Assembly (NCBI RefSeq): GCF_000340215.1
Contig: NW_006921533.1
Location: forward strand, 6,477,424 to 6,541,423
Direction of reading: 5' to 3'
DNA from: Pseudocercospora fijiensis CIRAD86
Lineage: Eukaryota; Ascomycota; Dothideomycetes; Mycosphaerellales; Mycosphaerellaceae
Length of the DNA: 64,000 nucleotides
The translations under genes and the position numbers were made by a program. The first letter of the stretch is position 1; each line of letters begins with the position of its first letter. This document shows, one piece after another, positions 35,319-48,761 of this stretch. The notes beneath the pieces are model-generated. The model saw nothing but the letters and a program-made list of their open reading frames with translations. It was not told the origin of the DNA and did no database searches.

Positions 35319-38300
35319 GCCTCCCCTTCTACAAAAAAGGTCGGCACTATCTATAGTGTCCTAAAATAAAGGTCCTTAGTAGGCCGCACTATAGGAAGGT
35401 TTAAGGCAAAAGAGCGTAATAGCGTTGCATAAAGGCTAAGCTTAAACAGTATACTAGAACGGTAATGCTAGGTATAGAATCGTGTCTCTCTAGTAATAAC
35501 TGCGTCGGTCTTATGCTTGCTTGTTACGATAGTTACGAAGAGCGTCGCGTAAGCTAGTCGGTATAGTCTGAACCGCCTTTAGCTACGGCTAAGGCGCGAC
35601 GGTCTTTATAGTCTTATTATCGGATAGCGAGGTATTAACTGCGTCCGCTATAGTAGTAGCGCGGTCTAACTAATCGATAGGGATGTTAGGGAAGTCGGTA
35701 CCTAGCAATAGCAGCGTGTCGGCGTCGCGCATAGTACCGTATAGCTTAAAGTAGTCGGTTATCTATACGTTAAGCTTTGCGATCTCATCCTTAGTAGTAT
35801 TGCCTTATACGCCGCCGAGCAGCTTAAAAGCGTCCTCGTTAATTAGGTATAGTATAGGGATTGCCTATTGCGGCGCGACGCGTAAGAAATCGTAGTAAAG
35901 ATAGGTTAGCGATAGCGTAAGCGACTCCTTTAAGACCGTAGCGGAAAGACGATACTACTAGGCTATCTAGCGCTTAGTTGCTTCGCGGATCTGCGCCTTA
36001 GCTAGTATCTATTATAGCTAGTAGACCTCGATTGCTGCTAACTTAGACTAGCGTATATAGTAGAGAGCTTGTAAATTAAGCGTACGTATACTAATTGCCG
36101 TCGTATTATATTAGTATTATCCGTAGGCGCCTATAGTGTTTTCCTATAGGGCGGGCAAAGGTAGTAAGCGTATCGGAAGTAATAGGAGCTTGTACTATAG
36201 CTACGCAACCGTATTGTTAGGCGGTAGTAGCTAAGCCGTAACTAGAGCCTTCGTAGGCGTAGAGAATAGGTTAGACGGTAGCGGCATCTTCGATAGTAGG
36301 CGAGGCGCTAAGAACGGGCTAGCGGTTAGCTTCTAGCGAGTGTTTAACTTAGTCGATAGTAACGCGCGCGAGGAATTTAGCTAGATCGCCTTAGTTAGCG
36401 GGGCAACCGGCTTAGCCCGAGTCGCGAGCTCTAGAGGGATGATTTTACCGAAAAGGTACGCGTTAGTAAGGTCGGTCTCGTCTAGCGAGTAGTCGGGTAA
36501 CGGCACTAGGAATATACCTATAGGATCCTAAGTATAGTCGATATTGTACTACTAGTGATTCTTATTCGTTACTATCTTATCGTACTTGAAAATAGTATTG
36601 CCCTATATAATACGCTCCTAGACGCCTAAAGGATCGAAGACTAGATCGGTAGAGGCCGTCTTCGGCAAATTGTAGAACTATAGCGTTAGCGCAAGCTCTA
36701 ATCTATTAGGGATAGCGCCGTCCTTAAGCGTCTAGATATAGGCGATAAAGGTAGATAAGGCGTATACCGGATCGATCTAAGTTAGCTAGCAGACTAGGCT
36801 AAAGTCTACCGGGTATTAACGGTTAAGGAGCAGTAGAGGTATGCCTTTACCCTTGTTAGCGGTATAGGTACCGTTCTAGTAGCGACCGCTACTAGTAAGC
36901 TAAGCGTACTATTCCGTGCGCGACGCATTAGTAGCCTTAGTGTCCGTAAGCGCCTTATTAGTATAGAGGGCGGATATGTAGCCCTCGCCGCGAAGCGTAT
37001 ATACGTTGCGGACCGTAATATACCGCTAGGTATAAGCGACGACGTCCTAGGTAATAGCTAGGCGGCCTAGGTTGCGACAGTATAGGTAGGGCAGACTACT
37101 AGAATTAAGGGACGACTCGTACTACTTATAGAGCTATATAGCCGACTAGGTACTAAGTTCTATACCGATTAGTAGTAGCTAAACTATATAGTCCTTAAGC
37201 TAGGAGTCTAGTAGAGGTAGGCGCACTATCGAGAGTCGTCCGGTAGCTACTATCTACAAGAATTAGACTTCGCCGTAGGTAGTTAGATCGATCTTATAAT
37301 ACTTCGTCGCTCCGACGTATTCGCTAATAGGTCGCTTGCCCGTCTTTAGGTATTCCTTATCGTAGTTACGGTAGGATACGTCCTTACCGTTCTTACTACG
37401 CTTATATAGGACCGGGTAACCGCCTACTATAATACTATCGCGATGTTCTTTTAGGACGAAGCGGTAGAACTACTCTTATACGAGGTCGACCGTCTATAGG
37501 AAGTATAAGATAGCGCGTACTACAAGACCGACGGCTCTATTACGGATTAGAGACGGTGCTAGCTAGAATCGTAGGTCGCTAGTATAGGTACTTAAGCTAA
37601 GGAAGTTCTCGCGTAAGCGGGTAATGTTTACTAGGAGTCGGTACTATAACTTCGCGTAGTAGAAAGTAACAGTTAGTAGAAAATTCGTATCGAGGTTAGC
37701 TAGGTTAGGAAGCTCCTTCAATTCGCCCGCCGTTATAAACGCTACGTACTCGCTAAAGCGAATCGCGTAAATCTCCTACTACGTATCGTAACCGTCCGAG
37801 TAGAGGTCGGTCCTAAAGATAGAGTATTTACGGGCGAGATCGTCGTTTACAATTCGGAAGGAGTACGGTTACGTAAAGAGTAGGTTTTTAAAATCGGTGA
37901 CTAGCTTGCCTATATACTAATACAATTCGCGTAGAATCTAGAAGCGCCGATCGCTAGCTATAAGGTGTAGATAATGTAGGTAATGCTAAAGCCTTACTAA
38001 ATAGTATTCGACTATTCGCTTACGCGGACGTAGGCGAAAAAGATTAGGCAGCCGACCGTTAGCGTCCTTAGCGTAAGCGTTACGTACGAGCTTCGCGGCC
38101 TAGATAAAGCGTGCGTCTCTGTTCTTATTACGCTCTATAGGATTAGCGGCGATTAGCGCATCGACTTTCTTATTATAGTCCTCGTACTCTACGTACTACC
38201 GGATTGCAGCTTGTTTAGGCGTCTCGTTAGCGCGAAGGAGACGCTTATTAATCAAAGTCTAGCGCGCGCGCTAGCCTCGAAGCCGCTACCGCTCGAACTT

Positions 38301-40600
38301 AAGTTCTTTAGGGGATAGGACCGGAGGTTTCTTAAAAACCGACTCGATCGGAGTAGCTAGGAGCTTAGGAGGAGCTAGTACGGGCGCTTACAGCGAGCCG
38401 TTACTCGGCGCCTATATTAGGGAGGCGGTTGCCTATAGTAGCGGTAAATTAGGAAGTATACGCGCTAGCGGAGATAGTAATTCTAGTAAAGCCGGTCGAT
38501 TTGCGGGTATTATTAACGGTAGTGCCGATTCTAAAGCCGAAGGCGTATTAAGAGGCTGCGCGCTAACGGGATTAATCGGGCCGCTTTCCGCACTGTTAGC
38601 CGGGCTACTAGACGCGTAGGTAGCGGCGTCTCGGTAAAGGGTAAAGAAGCCCGGTACAATATCCTATAGCTTCTCGGCCTCTAGGATCTCGACCTATAAC
38701 GCTTTGCCCTTCTAAACAAACTCCTATTTATCTAAATAGTGCGGCGGAGGGTCGTCGTTGTCGATAAAGTAGTCGGCTATAGCCTTATAGAGCGCTCGGC
38801 CCGTCTATCGGCCCTTGCCTAGTAACGCCTTCGCTAGCTCCGCTAACTATTTCTTCTTCGTAGTAAGCGCCGTAACCGCCTATATAAACGACTTCCTATC
38901 GAAAACGTAATCTAGATTAACTGCCGCGATAACCGCCGGTACGCAATATTTCAAAAAGGAAAATCGTCTAATATTAGAGAGCGGATAGTCTAGATTCGGA
39001 AGCACTATCGATAGGCTAGCAATAGTCTAACGCTATATAGCACTAAACTCGCTGCCCGGCGTCCCCTACGATTACGGGCGAGCTATTACCTTAAGTAAGT
39101 CGAAATCGGATCCGTCTATATTATTAGCCGAGGGCAACGGTGCTAAGCTCGCTATTAGCGTATCGTTAATGCGACTACGGCCTAAGAACAACGGTGCGTG
39201 TTACTACAACAGTTATCGGCCGGAGTCCGTTAATACGTAGTACAATTCTATATCTAATCCGTCCTCGGTAAATATTAGGAAAGGCCGTATATATCTATTC
39301 TTAGTAGCGTAGCTTAACACCGCCTAAACCTCGCTAGTGCTTAAACTGCCGTTAGTAGAAATAAGCGATAGCGCCTTACGAAAGGTCTGTCGAAGATTGC
39401 CTTCCGCCGTAGCGAGGATCGTAAAGCCCTCTAACGTCTACGCTAAGTTAATACCGTATTCCTCTAGTCGCGTTTATTACGGGTTAAGCGTAGCGTTATC
39501 TATCTCTCTACGATACTCGCTAATCTAATCCGCTATTGCGTCTTCTCTACCTGCCGAATCCTTTGTCGAGTTCTCTATATCCTCTAGCTTAGGCGTAGCC
39601 GTACGTATCTCGACCGTAGCGCTAGGCGCTATATCCTTTCCGTTCGTTATATTCTTAAGCTTAGCCGCGAGCGTAGGAATCTCGATCGGGGTGTCTAAGG
39701 CTGTATCCTCTCTACTCGTTACGGCCCTAGGCTCCGGCGTAGCTATACGATTCTCGACCGTTTCGTCTAATACTATATCCTCCTTATTCGTTATATTCTC
39801 TAGCTCTAGCGCGGCCGTACGACTCTCGACCGTAGTATCTAATACTATATTCGCCTCGTCCGTTAGGTCCTCTAGCTTAGGCGCGGCCGTATAATTCTTA
39901 ACCGTAGTATCTAATACTATATCCTTATTGCTTACCTTACTCTCTAGCTTAGGCGTAGGCGTCGAGCCGGTAACAAACAAGGACTATCCGGCCGATCCTA
40001 GACCGTCTAATAGTAGCGGTTCCCCGCGAGAAGCGTTAATCTTACTATTCCCTATCGCGGTATCTTAAGGGTCTCGATCCTCGCTTCTACGATATTCCTT
40101 AGCTATCGCTCCTTAGAGGAGGTCGAGCGTGTCGGCCTTACGGTATAGGCGAGACGCGCGCTATAACTCCGCCTCGAATAATGTAACGTTTAGGCGCTTA
40201 TATCGCGATCGGTGCTATAGAAATTTTTGCTAAAAAGCTACTGCTTTACGTTCCCCGCGACGGACGTAGTTATCGCGCTCGAGGGCCGTTCCTATTCGTC
40301 GTCGGTAATTAATAGAAGGCTCTCTTATCGTCCGGAAAGATCGATACTAAATAAGGGATAGCCCGCGTCTACGTATAACGGTTGCCTAAGTAACGTAGTT
40401 ACGATAACGATATAAGGGTACGCCTAGGCGGATTACGACTCTAAAAAAGGAGTCGCGCTGCGGAGTCGTATCGATTTGCGACGAACCGCGAGGGATTGTC
40501 CGGCCTCGCCTTTATTAGCGGAGCTAGCAACCTCTAAAAAAGGCTAGCGAGCTCTCGTCCGCTTTACTACCCTACAGAGGGTACGGGATAGCGGTGCCTC
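35319..40600 (-). pseudogene. Extra coding-like region of gypsy-1 downstream of pol, function unknown
   Basis: About 5.2 kb between chromodomain and 3' LTR. The minus strand reads for long stretches in one frame with only TAG-type stops, for example VNDDLARKYSIFRTDLYSDG (about 37,800-37,860), SKNGKDVSYRNYDKEYLKTG (about 37,330-37,390) and DPIGIFLVPLPDYSLDETD (about 36,470-36,530). Codon-like structure survives, so this was probably protein-coding before RIP. I recognise no family. It contains a 24-residue repeat array (39,570-39,960). It could be an additional ORF of this chromovirus lineage, a captured gene or a nested element; I found no LTRs or TSD inside it. Confidence 0.55.
39570..39960 (-). 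repeat. 72 bp (24-residue) tandem repeat in the gypsy-1 extra region
   Basis: The minus strand translates to about five imperfect 24-residue units of the type TPKLE(D/N)IT(N)x(K/E)DIVLDTTVExRTA, in an open stretch of 151 codons at 39,525-39,980. The repeats are acidic, Thr-rich and lack Cys and Trp, which suggests a flexible linker or stalk. The array is open where flanking sequence is full of stops, probably because the codons lack CAG/TGG targets. Confidence 0.75.
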
Positions 40601-43600
40601 CTCTAGAGGGTATACGTTATCGTAGATTTTGCGAAGATCGTCCGCGCCCGTTAAGTCGTCGATATTATACTATATATTATAGGCGCTCCTATACCCTTTC
40701 TACTTTACTAGGTATTAGAGAATAGGCTGTCCTCTTCGGACGACGGTCCGTCGCCCGAGAAAGCGCTCGATTTCGTAAGAGTCGCTCTCGTCGCTAGAAT
40801 CTAGACTGTCCTTAGCTACGACGGGCGGGGGCTCGTAATTAATAGTTCTCTTAAAAGGATCTAGGTCTTTAGGAGCTTTTTCTAACTACGAAACCGATAT
40901 TACCGGATAGATACGTATTAATAGCGGTAACTCGAGATAGTAGGCTAGTCGTCCGACCTTCTTAAGAACCGTAAAAGGCCCTTTAAAACGGTAGCCAAAC
41001 TTGTACGACTAACCTAGCACTTCGTAACTACAGTATAGGCGAAGTATAATACGGTTACCTAGCTTAAGGAACAGGGGCTTATGCTTGCTATTATACCGTT
41101 CTTTTATTTTTACGTTCGCCTAAGCAATCGCGTCCTAGACTTCTTTCTAGATACGGCTACGCGCTGCCGCCCTATTATACGGATAGTCGTATAGTATATC
41201 GAGCGAGTCGAGATTCGTCCTTACGCCCGTAGCAACCTCGTTCGGCGACTAACCGGTAGTCGCATTACGGGAGTTGTTAAGCGTAGCCTATAGCTATAGG
41301 ATAAACGTCGTCTAATCCTCGCTAGGATAATCCGCTAACTAGTAACGAATCGCCGTCTCGACCGTTTAGTTAGTTCGCTCGGATTAACTATCGGTTTAAG
41401 GGTAGTAGGCCGTAGACGTAGCTAGCTTCGTACGTAGGCGCGAGAAAACGCCCTTAAAGAAGTCGCTTAGCTAGCGAGGATTACGATTAGCGATAAGCAC
41501 TGCCGGTATACTTATATCTATTAAGCAAAGCCTATCGATTAGAGCGATGCCCTAGTCGTAGGCCTTCTAGTTCTCTTTACCTAGGACGACTACTACCCGC
41601 TTAGACGTCTTGCAAGTAATCGTATATAGTGTATTAAATCTATCGGTCGTAACCGGTAAGGCAGTTACGAGATCTATCGTTATAGTATAGTATAGGCCCT
41701 CCGTATTCTAGATCGGGTAAAGTTCGCTATAAGGAGCGTATCGGGGGGTACGCAAAAGGAGACACTAGTAATAATAATCTAAATAGAGGCGAAGGTAGCG
41801 AGCGAGTCGATATATAAAGAAGGAAGCTTAAATACGGTCGAAGACGCGCTAAAAGCCTTAGTAGCAACGGTTATCGTAAGCCTACTCGAAGATCTCGCCT
41901 ATTAAGGCTCGAGGGATATAGAGTCGCTCGCGCCCTAAAGATTAGTTACGGAAATACAAGAGGCCGTCCCTCTTAAAGAATCGAATGCCTAGCGGACTAT
42001 TAAACTTATTACCTATAAATAGGTCCGGATTTTTGCTACCCTTATACCGAACTAGCGTTTTCGTTACCGAAGGCATATTAGCTCCCTCCGAATAGAGACG
42101 CTCTAAAGCATTCCGCGCCTACGCTTATCGAACTAGTCGCAAAACCCTAGACTAATGTTCGTTATTATCGTACGCTTAGTTTAACCGACGTCGGAAATCC
42201 GGATCTAGCTCTACTAACATCGTATAGAAGTAGGCTACTTCCTCTAGATCGGCCGAAGAGGGCGTAGCGTCGGTATAGTAAGAGAGCGGGTCTAAGTTCT
42301 CTTCGTCCGGCGTTAGCTTAGGCGACTTTATGTCCCCTAGAAGTCGACTAAGGGCGTCTAGAACTAGGTATATCCGCCCTAGACGGTAAACTATATCGAC
42401 TCGATATTAGGAAAGGAACATCGATACCCTTACTAATTTTAGGTTCTACTTGCCTATATCGGTAGTCGTAGTTATCGATACCGAGTTAGTAAGACCGACC
42501 GCGGCATAGTAGTCTATAAAGATAGTCGTCGGCCTCGATAAAGTATGTATTAAATAGCCTACCTTCTTTACTATCTATACGATTCCCGAGTATTTAAGCT
42601 CTGTCGGCTAATATCGTATCTCTGCCTAAGTTAGGCCTCGGCTTAAGAACAAAATAGGCTAAACCTTGTAATAAGGAAACAACTGCGCCTTTCCCTTAGA
42701 CAGAATAGGGTCTAGGTCCCTATCGATATAGTAGAGCACCGCGCTATAGCTAAACTCTTTAGAGGAATCTATATTAGCGTATAAGCGATAGTTAGAGTCG
42801 AAATAGTATAGGAAGGAGGGCTCGTAGAACATCGATTGCAATAAGCGGAACGCTTTTACTAGCTCGTCGCGGTGCTAATCGTTCTTACCTAGCGTCGTAA
42901 CGGCGACGTACCGGCGACGACTATTGCCGGTAACTAGCGCCCCTTTTAATAAGCGTATCTTCTCCGCCTATAGAGGCGCCGCTATCTATACGTAGTATAG
43001 GATGTGTTGCCGCAACTAATTGGTTAGACCGAGATAATGCTCTAGCTTCTATACGTTCTCCGGGAACTAAAGTGAGGTAATCGCTACGATTTTCTCTTTA
43101 CTCGTAGCTAGACCGAGGCCGCTAACGTACTAACCTAAAAGGGTCGTAGAGGGGAAGCCTAAGAAAGTCTTTTTCGGACTAATGCTAATCCTTACGGCGT
43201 CTAACCTCTAGAAGACCGCTTCTAGATGATCGAGATACTTAGGCAACGTCTTCGAAAACACTACGATATCGTCGATATAAGCTCGCGTAAAGCTGCGACA
43301 GTCGCGAAGGATCTAATCTAGCTTCCGCTATACGAATTAGACACTATTCGAATATCCTATAATAGCGACCTTATACTATTCCTAGCTACGATAAGTATTA
43401 ATCGTCAATTTATAACGATCCTCCGGCTTTACGCCCTATTAGTAGAAGAAGGTTAGGCAGTCTATAGTGCTAATATACTAGCACCCTACTAACTATGTAA
43501 AGAGATCCGCCTAGAGCGGTATCTAATAGCTGTCGGGGATCGTTACCTTATTTAAGGCGCGTATATCGACTACCGCCCGCGGCTTATTAATTATACTACC

Positions 43601-46600
43601 TTTACCGTTAGCAACGCGCTTCTATACGATAAACACTAGAAAGCCGAAGGGCGTAGGCTCGGTTATATACTGCATCTTCCCCTAGCGGTATAGGTCGTTA
43701 TATATCTTGTCTACTACTTTACGATCCCTCTTGCCTAGGTTAATTATATAGGAGGGCGGCAATAGATCTAGGTAATTTAGTATAGTTAGGATAGGTATGT
43801 AATCGTACTCGGGAATATCGACTACCGTTTAGCGATCCGTAAAAAGCTCTAGGTACCGCTCGACCGCTATAGCGATTTAGTCTACCTAGTTATCGTTACC
43901 GTAGATCGTTACGCCTAACGCGTACCGGTATTCCCGCTATATATTTAGTATATCCCGCGTAGCCGTAAAAGCGTTAGGACTCAATCTCGCTAGTCCGTAG
44001 TCGGCTACGTCGATATAGTAGGCCCTAGCAATAGTCCTATTACTTAATAAACCGAGTAGCTGTCCGGCTCGAATCGTTACTAGAGTCGTCGTATCGTTAC
44101 GAATATATATATAAGAAAAATTAGCGTCTACGACCTAATTATACGCCGTTACTAACGGCGGAGCTTGTAACGACAATCCCTATATATTGCTAGTTAGCTA
44201 GACTAAGAAACCGGCGTTAAGAATAAAATCCCGGCCCTTAGGGAGGTCGCCGCCGTACTTAACTAGAGCGAAGGCGACCGTACGCGGCGCTAATGTTACG
44301 TCCTCCGCTAGCCTTATAGGGCGCTAGACCGACTTCCCTTTCTTACGCTTAACGGCTACTTCAAAGCGGGCGTTGTCCTAACTAGCTACGGTAACCGTCC
44401 GTACGGGAACATCGATTTTTATTCCCTCTAGGGCAATCGTATCTATACCGACTAGGATTTTTGCCTTTAGTTTAGGAACTAGGTAAACCTCGCGAGTTAT
44501 TCGCACTAGGGAGACTATACCGTCCGTCTTCGCTACTAGGATAAACATGTCTAATACGACGTATTCCCCGGAGCGATACGCGCCGGCAATGCCGCCGATT
44601 TCGATCAGTTCGCGTAGCTTACGTACCTCTACGTCCGGGCAATAGCTTAAAACGAAGTCTTTTTCCGTAATAGTAAGCGTATAGCTAGTATCTAGGCAGA
44701 CCTATACAGACGTACCGGATAGTAACAACCGAAGAGGGAAAGTTATATATTGCTAATTCCGGAATACGTAACCTTACTAAGCTAACGGGGGCGCCTTCGA
44801 CTAAATTACTTCCGAGTCTGCCGATACGCGTTCGATAATAGTAGAAGGCGTCGTCGCCCCTACGTACTCCTTACGAATATACTAGTATAGAAGGTTGCCT
44901 AACTTGAATCGCCGCCTATAGACCTTGTAAGCGTACTTCGTAGAGGCAAATAGTTAGATCGCCGCTAGTAGGGACGCTTTAGCCTATAGCACCGAGTTTA
45001 ACGCTAATAGCGAGCGATCGCCTACGCCTGTAAAGTAAGCTCCTAAGCTCGGATCGGAGTCGTATAGGTCGGTAAAGTAGTCGGCGTCTTCTCTAGCGTT
45101 ACTAAAATAGCTATAATTATCCGCGTCGGTTCTTCGATTATCCTTCTAACTATCCTCCTAATAGCCGTCGTCGGCTTAGTTAGCATTATTTACGGTATCG
45201 CCTACTCTCTTACTATTATTAGCAAAGTTAGCCTACTTACGAGCCCGATCGTTGCGCTTTCTATTCTAACGATTAAATAGGCGCGAATCGACTCGCTTTA
45301 GGTCTTTCGGAAGGAAGGTAGGGCTGCTACCCTTCGACGGTCCTTTACTATTTCCTGCCGGCGGCAGGCGATTCTACTAAGGGGCGCTAGGTAGGCGATT
45401 CTGCTAATAGGCGTTAGTAAGGCGTAGCGGGTTCGGTCGGTCGGTATCGCGGTTCTAGTAGTTAGGGGACGCTCTTACTAGAGCGAAGCTCGCTAGGGTA
45501 TAAGAGGCGTTCCCTTCGTATCGGTTCTACTAGGCAGCCTTACTAGCGCGGCTAATATTCCTAGTCGTAGCGTCTAGGCGACAATTAGACGAGGACGAAA
45601 GCATATATTCCTAGATTAATGCCTACTTCTCGTAGTACGTAACCTACTTATCGACCTTTATACGACGATTTAGCTCGTTTATATTTAATTAGAGGCGCGG
45701 ATCCATTCGACGATAAGCTTCTAAGAGCCGGTTCGATTTCCGTATACCGGCATCCTTAGCGAGTTGCACCGTTTTAACAATAAAGTCCGTTACTAAACGC
45801 CCTAAAGCGATATCCTACCGGTCGAAGCGTTGCTTATCGAGGAGATCTATCGCCTTTATCGGAGGGACCTTCTATTTCTTGCTAAGATAACGTTCCTAGC
45901 GTTTTAGACCGTATCTGCCGCGGAGCTTTGCTCGGTTGCGGCTAGAAAGGTAACTATAATACTAACTAAGCGCTATCCCTCGAAAGTAAAGAGAGAGGTT
46001 AAGACGAACCGTCTCTCGCCCTACGATATAAGTATAATCCTTAGCCGCTTCGATAAAAGTATACACCGAACGGTATATTATCTTGTTCCCGACTAAGGCG
46101 TAGTCTCCCTCGCCGTAATCCGTAACGCTAAGTAGGGGATCGAAGAACCTAAGATGCGCTAGATCGAACCGTAGCCGCTAGGGGCGGGCGTAGTGCCCCT
46201 AGACATAACTCGCTTTAGAAACTAGCGCTTCCGCGACGTAGTTCCGATAATACTAACAGTATCTACGACGGCGGGCGTGTCCCTAATAACTACTATCTAA
46301 GGAACTATCGTTATCCGACGAGGATTAATCGGAGTCGTCCGAATTCTTACTATTAGATAAAGATCTATCTTTACTCGGATTATCCCTATACCGACGGTGT
46401 TTCCGGCGTTGCTTCTTGCCTTCCCGTAGTAGACCCTACAAGTCTAATAGCGGAAAGGGCAAAGGCTAACCCTACGTCAGGTTACGAGGGGAATTACCCG
46501 GATCGAAGTTACTAGATAGCGGTAGCAGAGGATCGTTAGGAGGATTTCCGGGTAGATTGCTAGGAGGATTACTAGGCGGATTGCTAGGCGGATCGCCTAG

Positions 46601-47990
46601 CGCAAACCCGCCCCGCCGTAAGCGGCTATACCTACGGGTATTTATATATACGTCTACTCTCTACTAGTAATTATATTAACCCGGGTTCGGCTAGGGCGGA
46701 CTTAGCTCGCGCGTAGCCGATAGCGGTAAAATCGCCTATTCTATTAGAAAGTCTAATATAACTTCGTTAAGATAGACTCCTCTCCGTCTAGCTAATTCGC
46801 GAAGATAATTACGACGCTAACGGTTTTGTTATACGGCGATGTTCGCCCTATCGATCTCCTCGGTTATCTACGAGGCATCTACCGGGGTACGATATTAGAA
46901 ACGACTACGCGGCTCGTTAGCCTACGGGTCGGCGAGGCCGTCGTTTATTAGAGGCAATTAGCCGCAACCGATGTCCTAGAACGGCGACGTCGATAGATCG
47001 GAAGGCCTAGCTAACGGTTCTTTAGGGGAAGTCTTAGGTAGAGGCCCCCTTAGCTTCTAAGGATTCTCGTCTACCGGGTATCGTAGCTTAAGTAGCCTCC
47101 GTAAGAAAACCGATTTAAGCGAGCTATTAGGCGAACCGGGACGCTGTTCCGGCGGTACGGTTGTTTCTACCGTAGTAATAGGCGAAACCGTAGGCCGCGG
47201 TAGGACTTAAGGCGGTCGGGCTAGTAGGCGCTACTCTACTATAGGTAGTAGATAGATCTCCGGGTAGAATTAACGGTAATCTAGGTAGAGTTCCTCGATT
47301 TTAGTCTATAGAGGCGGCGGATTTCCTACGAGCGGGTAATAATATAGAACGTATAAGGCAAGCAAGTCGATTCGGCCGTGCTTTGCCCTAAGCTAGGTCG
47401 CGAAGTTCTCGCTATAATCGACGTAGTTCTAAATATAGGAACAGATACGTAGGATATAGGGCTCTATATCTAGCAATCCGAGATTATAGTACTAGGGCAG
47501 CGGTTGAACCGCTAGCTTAGCTAATTTCGAGGCTTCTACCGGAGTTAGAAGCGAGTCCGAAGGAGCTACGGCAAGCGGGTGAACTATTAGTAAGAGGGTA
47601 GAGGCGAGATAGTCTCTAAACGGAGAACAATAACGGAGAACCGACTAAAGGCGGAGGAGCGTAGCTTATCGGGCAGGTCCTCCTAGGGAAAGCGGCTGCC
47701 CCTAGACCTAGGTATAGTAGGCAATTGCTACTAAAGGTAGAAACTACTACTACTGTCTCCTCGGGGTACTAACAGGATCGCCGATAAGGCGCTCGCGCGT
47801 CGGTAGGGTATAGTACGGAAGGGTAGTAAATCGAATAGATACCGTCGTAACGGGTAGGAGTTGAATCGTAGTAATCGGCGGAAGATCGGTAGGACCTATA
47901 GCTAATCGCGTCGATTCTCGTCGTAGCCGTAACGACCGGGGTCGATTCGGGTAGAGGACTAGTAGTTAGTATAGAAGCCAACTAAGTATT
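40600..47990 (-). pseudogene. Gypsy-1 gag-pol relic with chromodomain
   Basis: In element order (right to left): a gag-side region (about 47.9-45 kb), a protease-like segment (about 44.7 kb), RT (about 43.7-42.8 kb; YIDDIVVFSK and LDAVRISISPKKTFLG), RNase H-side sequence (about 42.8-42.3 kb), integrase (about 42-41 kb) and chromodomain. All frames are broken by TAG stops. The RT box retains both Asp residues. Confidence 0.75.
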
Positions 47991-48007
47991 AAGCGAAGCT
48001 ACTAAGT

Positions 48008-48195
48008 TGCTAGGTATACGGTTATAGTACGAAGGTATCGTAACGGTTGTACGGTACAAAAGTTAATGTATTCTTTAAGGTGCCGCGAGGCAAGCTATCT
48101 ATATAATAGTCCTACTATTAGTAGCAATAGCGACCGTAGCGGTCGATGGTGACCGCTGCCTGCTATCGTACATGCAATAGTATCATATCGTAACA
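48008..48195 (-). repeat. Gypsy-1 5' LTR, 188 bp
   Basis: Equal in length to the 35,131-35,318 LTR and differing only by transitions. Followed directly by the second gctaa TSD copy (48,196-48,200). Confidence 0.95.
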
Positions 48196-48200
48196 GCTAA

Positions 48201-48756
48201 AGCGGTTTCTATACTATTAAGAGCCCTTTAGAATCTACGGTAGGAAGACATAGCCGCTACTAACTAGTATATCAAATACCTGCTATAGACAAAACACCTA
48301 TGCTTGGAATATAACGCTAATAGACTAGCAATTACCGCTTATTTAACCTAGCAGCTTTATAAATTCTACGGAGCCTCTAACGCCTCCTATAGTAACTATA
48401 AGGATACGAGATAGCTATTAGAAGGGTAGATATTTAGCCTATTTAATAGACTAGTCGATTAGAAAGTAGTACGGCAGTTAACTATTACTAAATCTACGAC
48501 TAAGGCTAAACTGCTAGCCGCCTTATATGTAGGCTTAGAACTAATCTAGTAGAAGCGTTTCTTTAATAATATTAGCCTTACCTTAGATAGTATTCCTATA
48601 CTGTACTATAACAATATATAGACTATCCGTATTATTAAGGCTAATGCTAGCAAACTAGATACGAAGCTCCGCTATATAGATATTTACTAGTGCTAGCTAA
48701 GGCAAGAACATAAGGCTAGAAGGATTCAATATAAATACCTAGCTATATAGGACATA
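48201..48756 (+). pseudogene. Copia RT/RNase H fragment between the two gypsy insertions
   Basis: The plus strand continues the copia frame broken at 35,130: KAVSILLRAL, then YIKYLL-TKHLCLEY (the 'YLKGT' region) and an RNase H-like part. It ends with the DIPA codons at the gypsy-2 target site. Confidence 0.8.
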
Positions 48757-48761
48757 CCCGC

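Larger units (their letters stand above)
35131..48195 (-). mobile_element. Gypsy-1: complete 13 kb Ty3/gypsy chromovirus relic with extra coding-like region
   Basis: Bounded by two 188 bp LTRs and a 5 bp TSD (gctaa). Element orientation is minus: the polypurine tract agaaggggaggc (reverse complement of about 35,319-35,330) abuts the 35,131-35,318 LTR, making that the 3' LTR. Minus-strand translation, through TAG stops, shows an RT with YIDDIVVFSK (about 43,260-43,290). It continues as a gypsy RNase H-side region and integrase C-terminus (YKFGYRFKGPFTVLKKVGR, about 40,950-41,010). A chromodomain (YEIERFLGRRTV, then YLVKQKGY, about 40,650-40,780) follows. At 13.1 kb it is much longer than usual gypsy elements (5-8 kb). 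The excess lies downstream of the chromodomain and in a long gag-side region. Confidence 0.9.
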
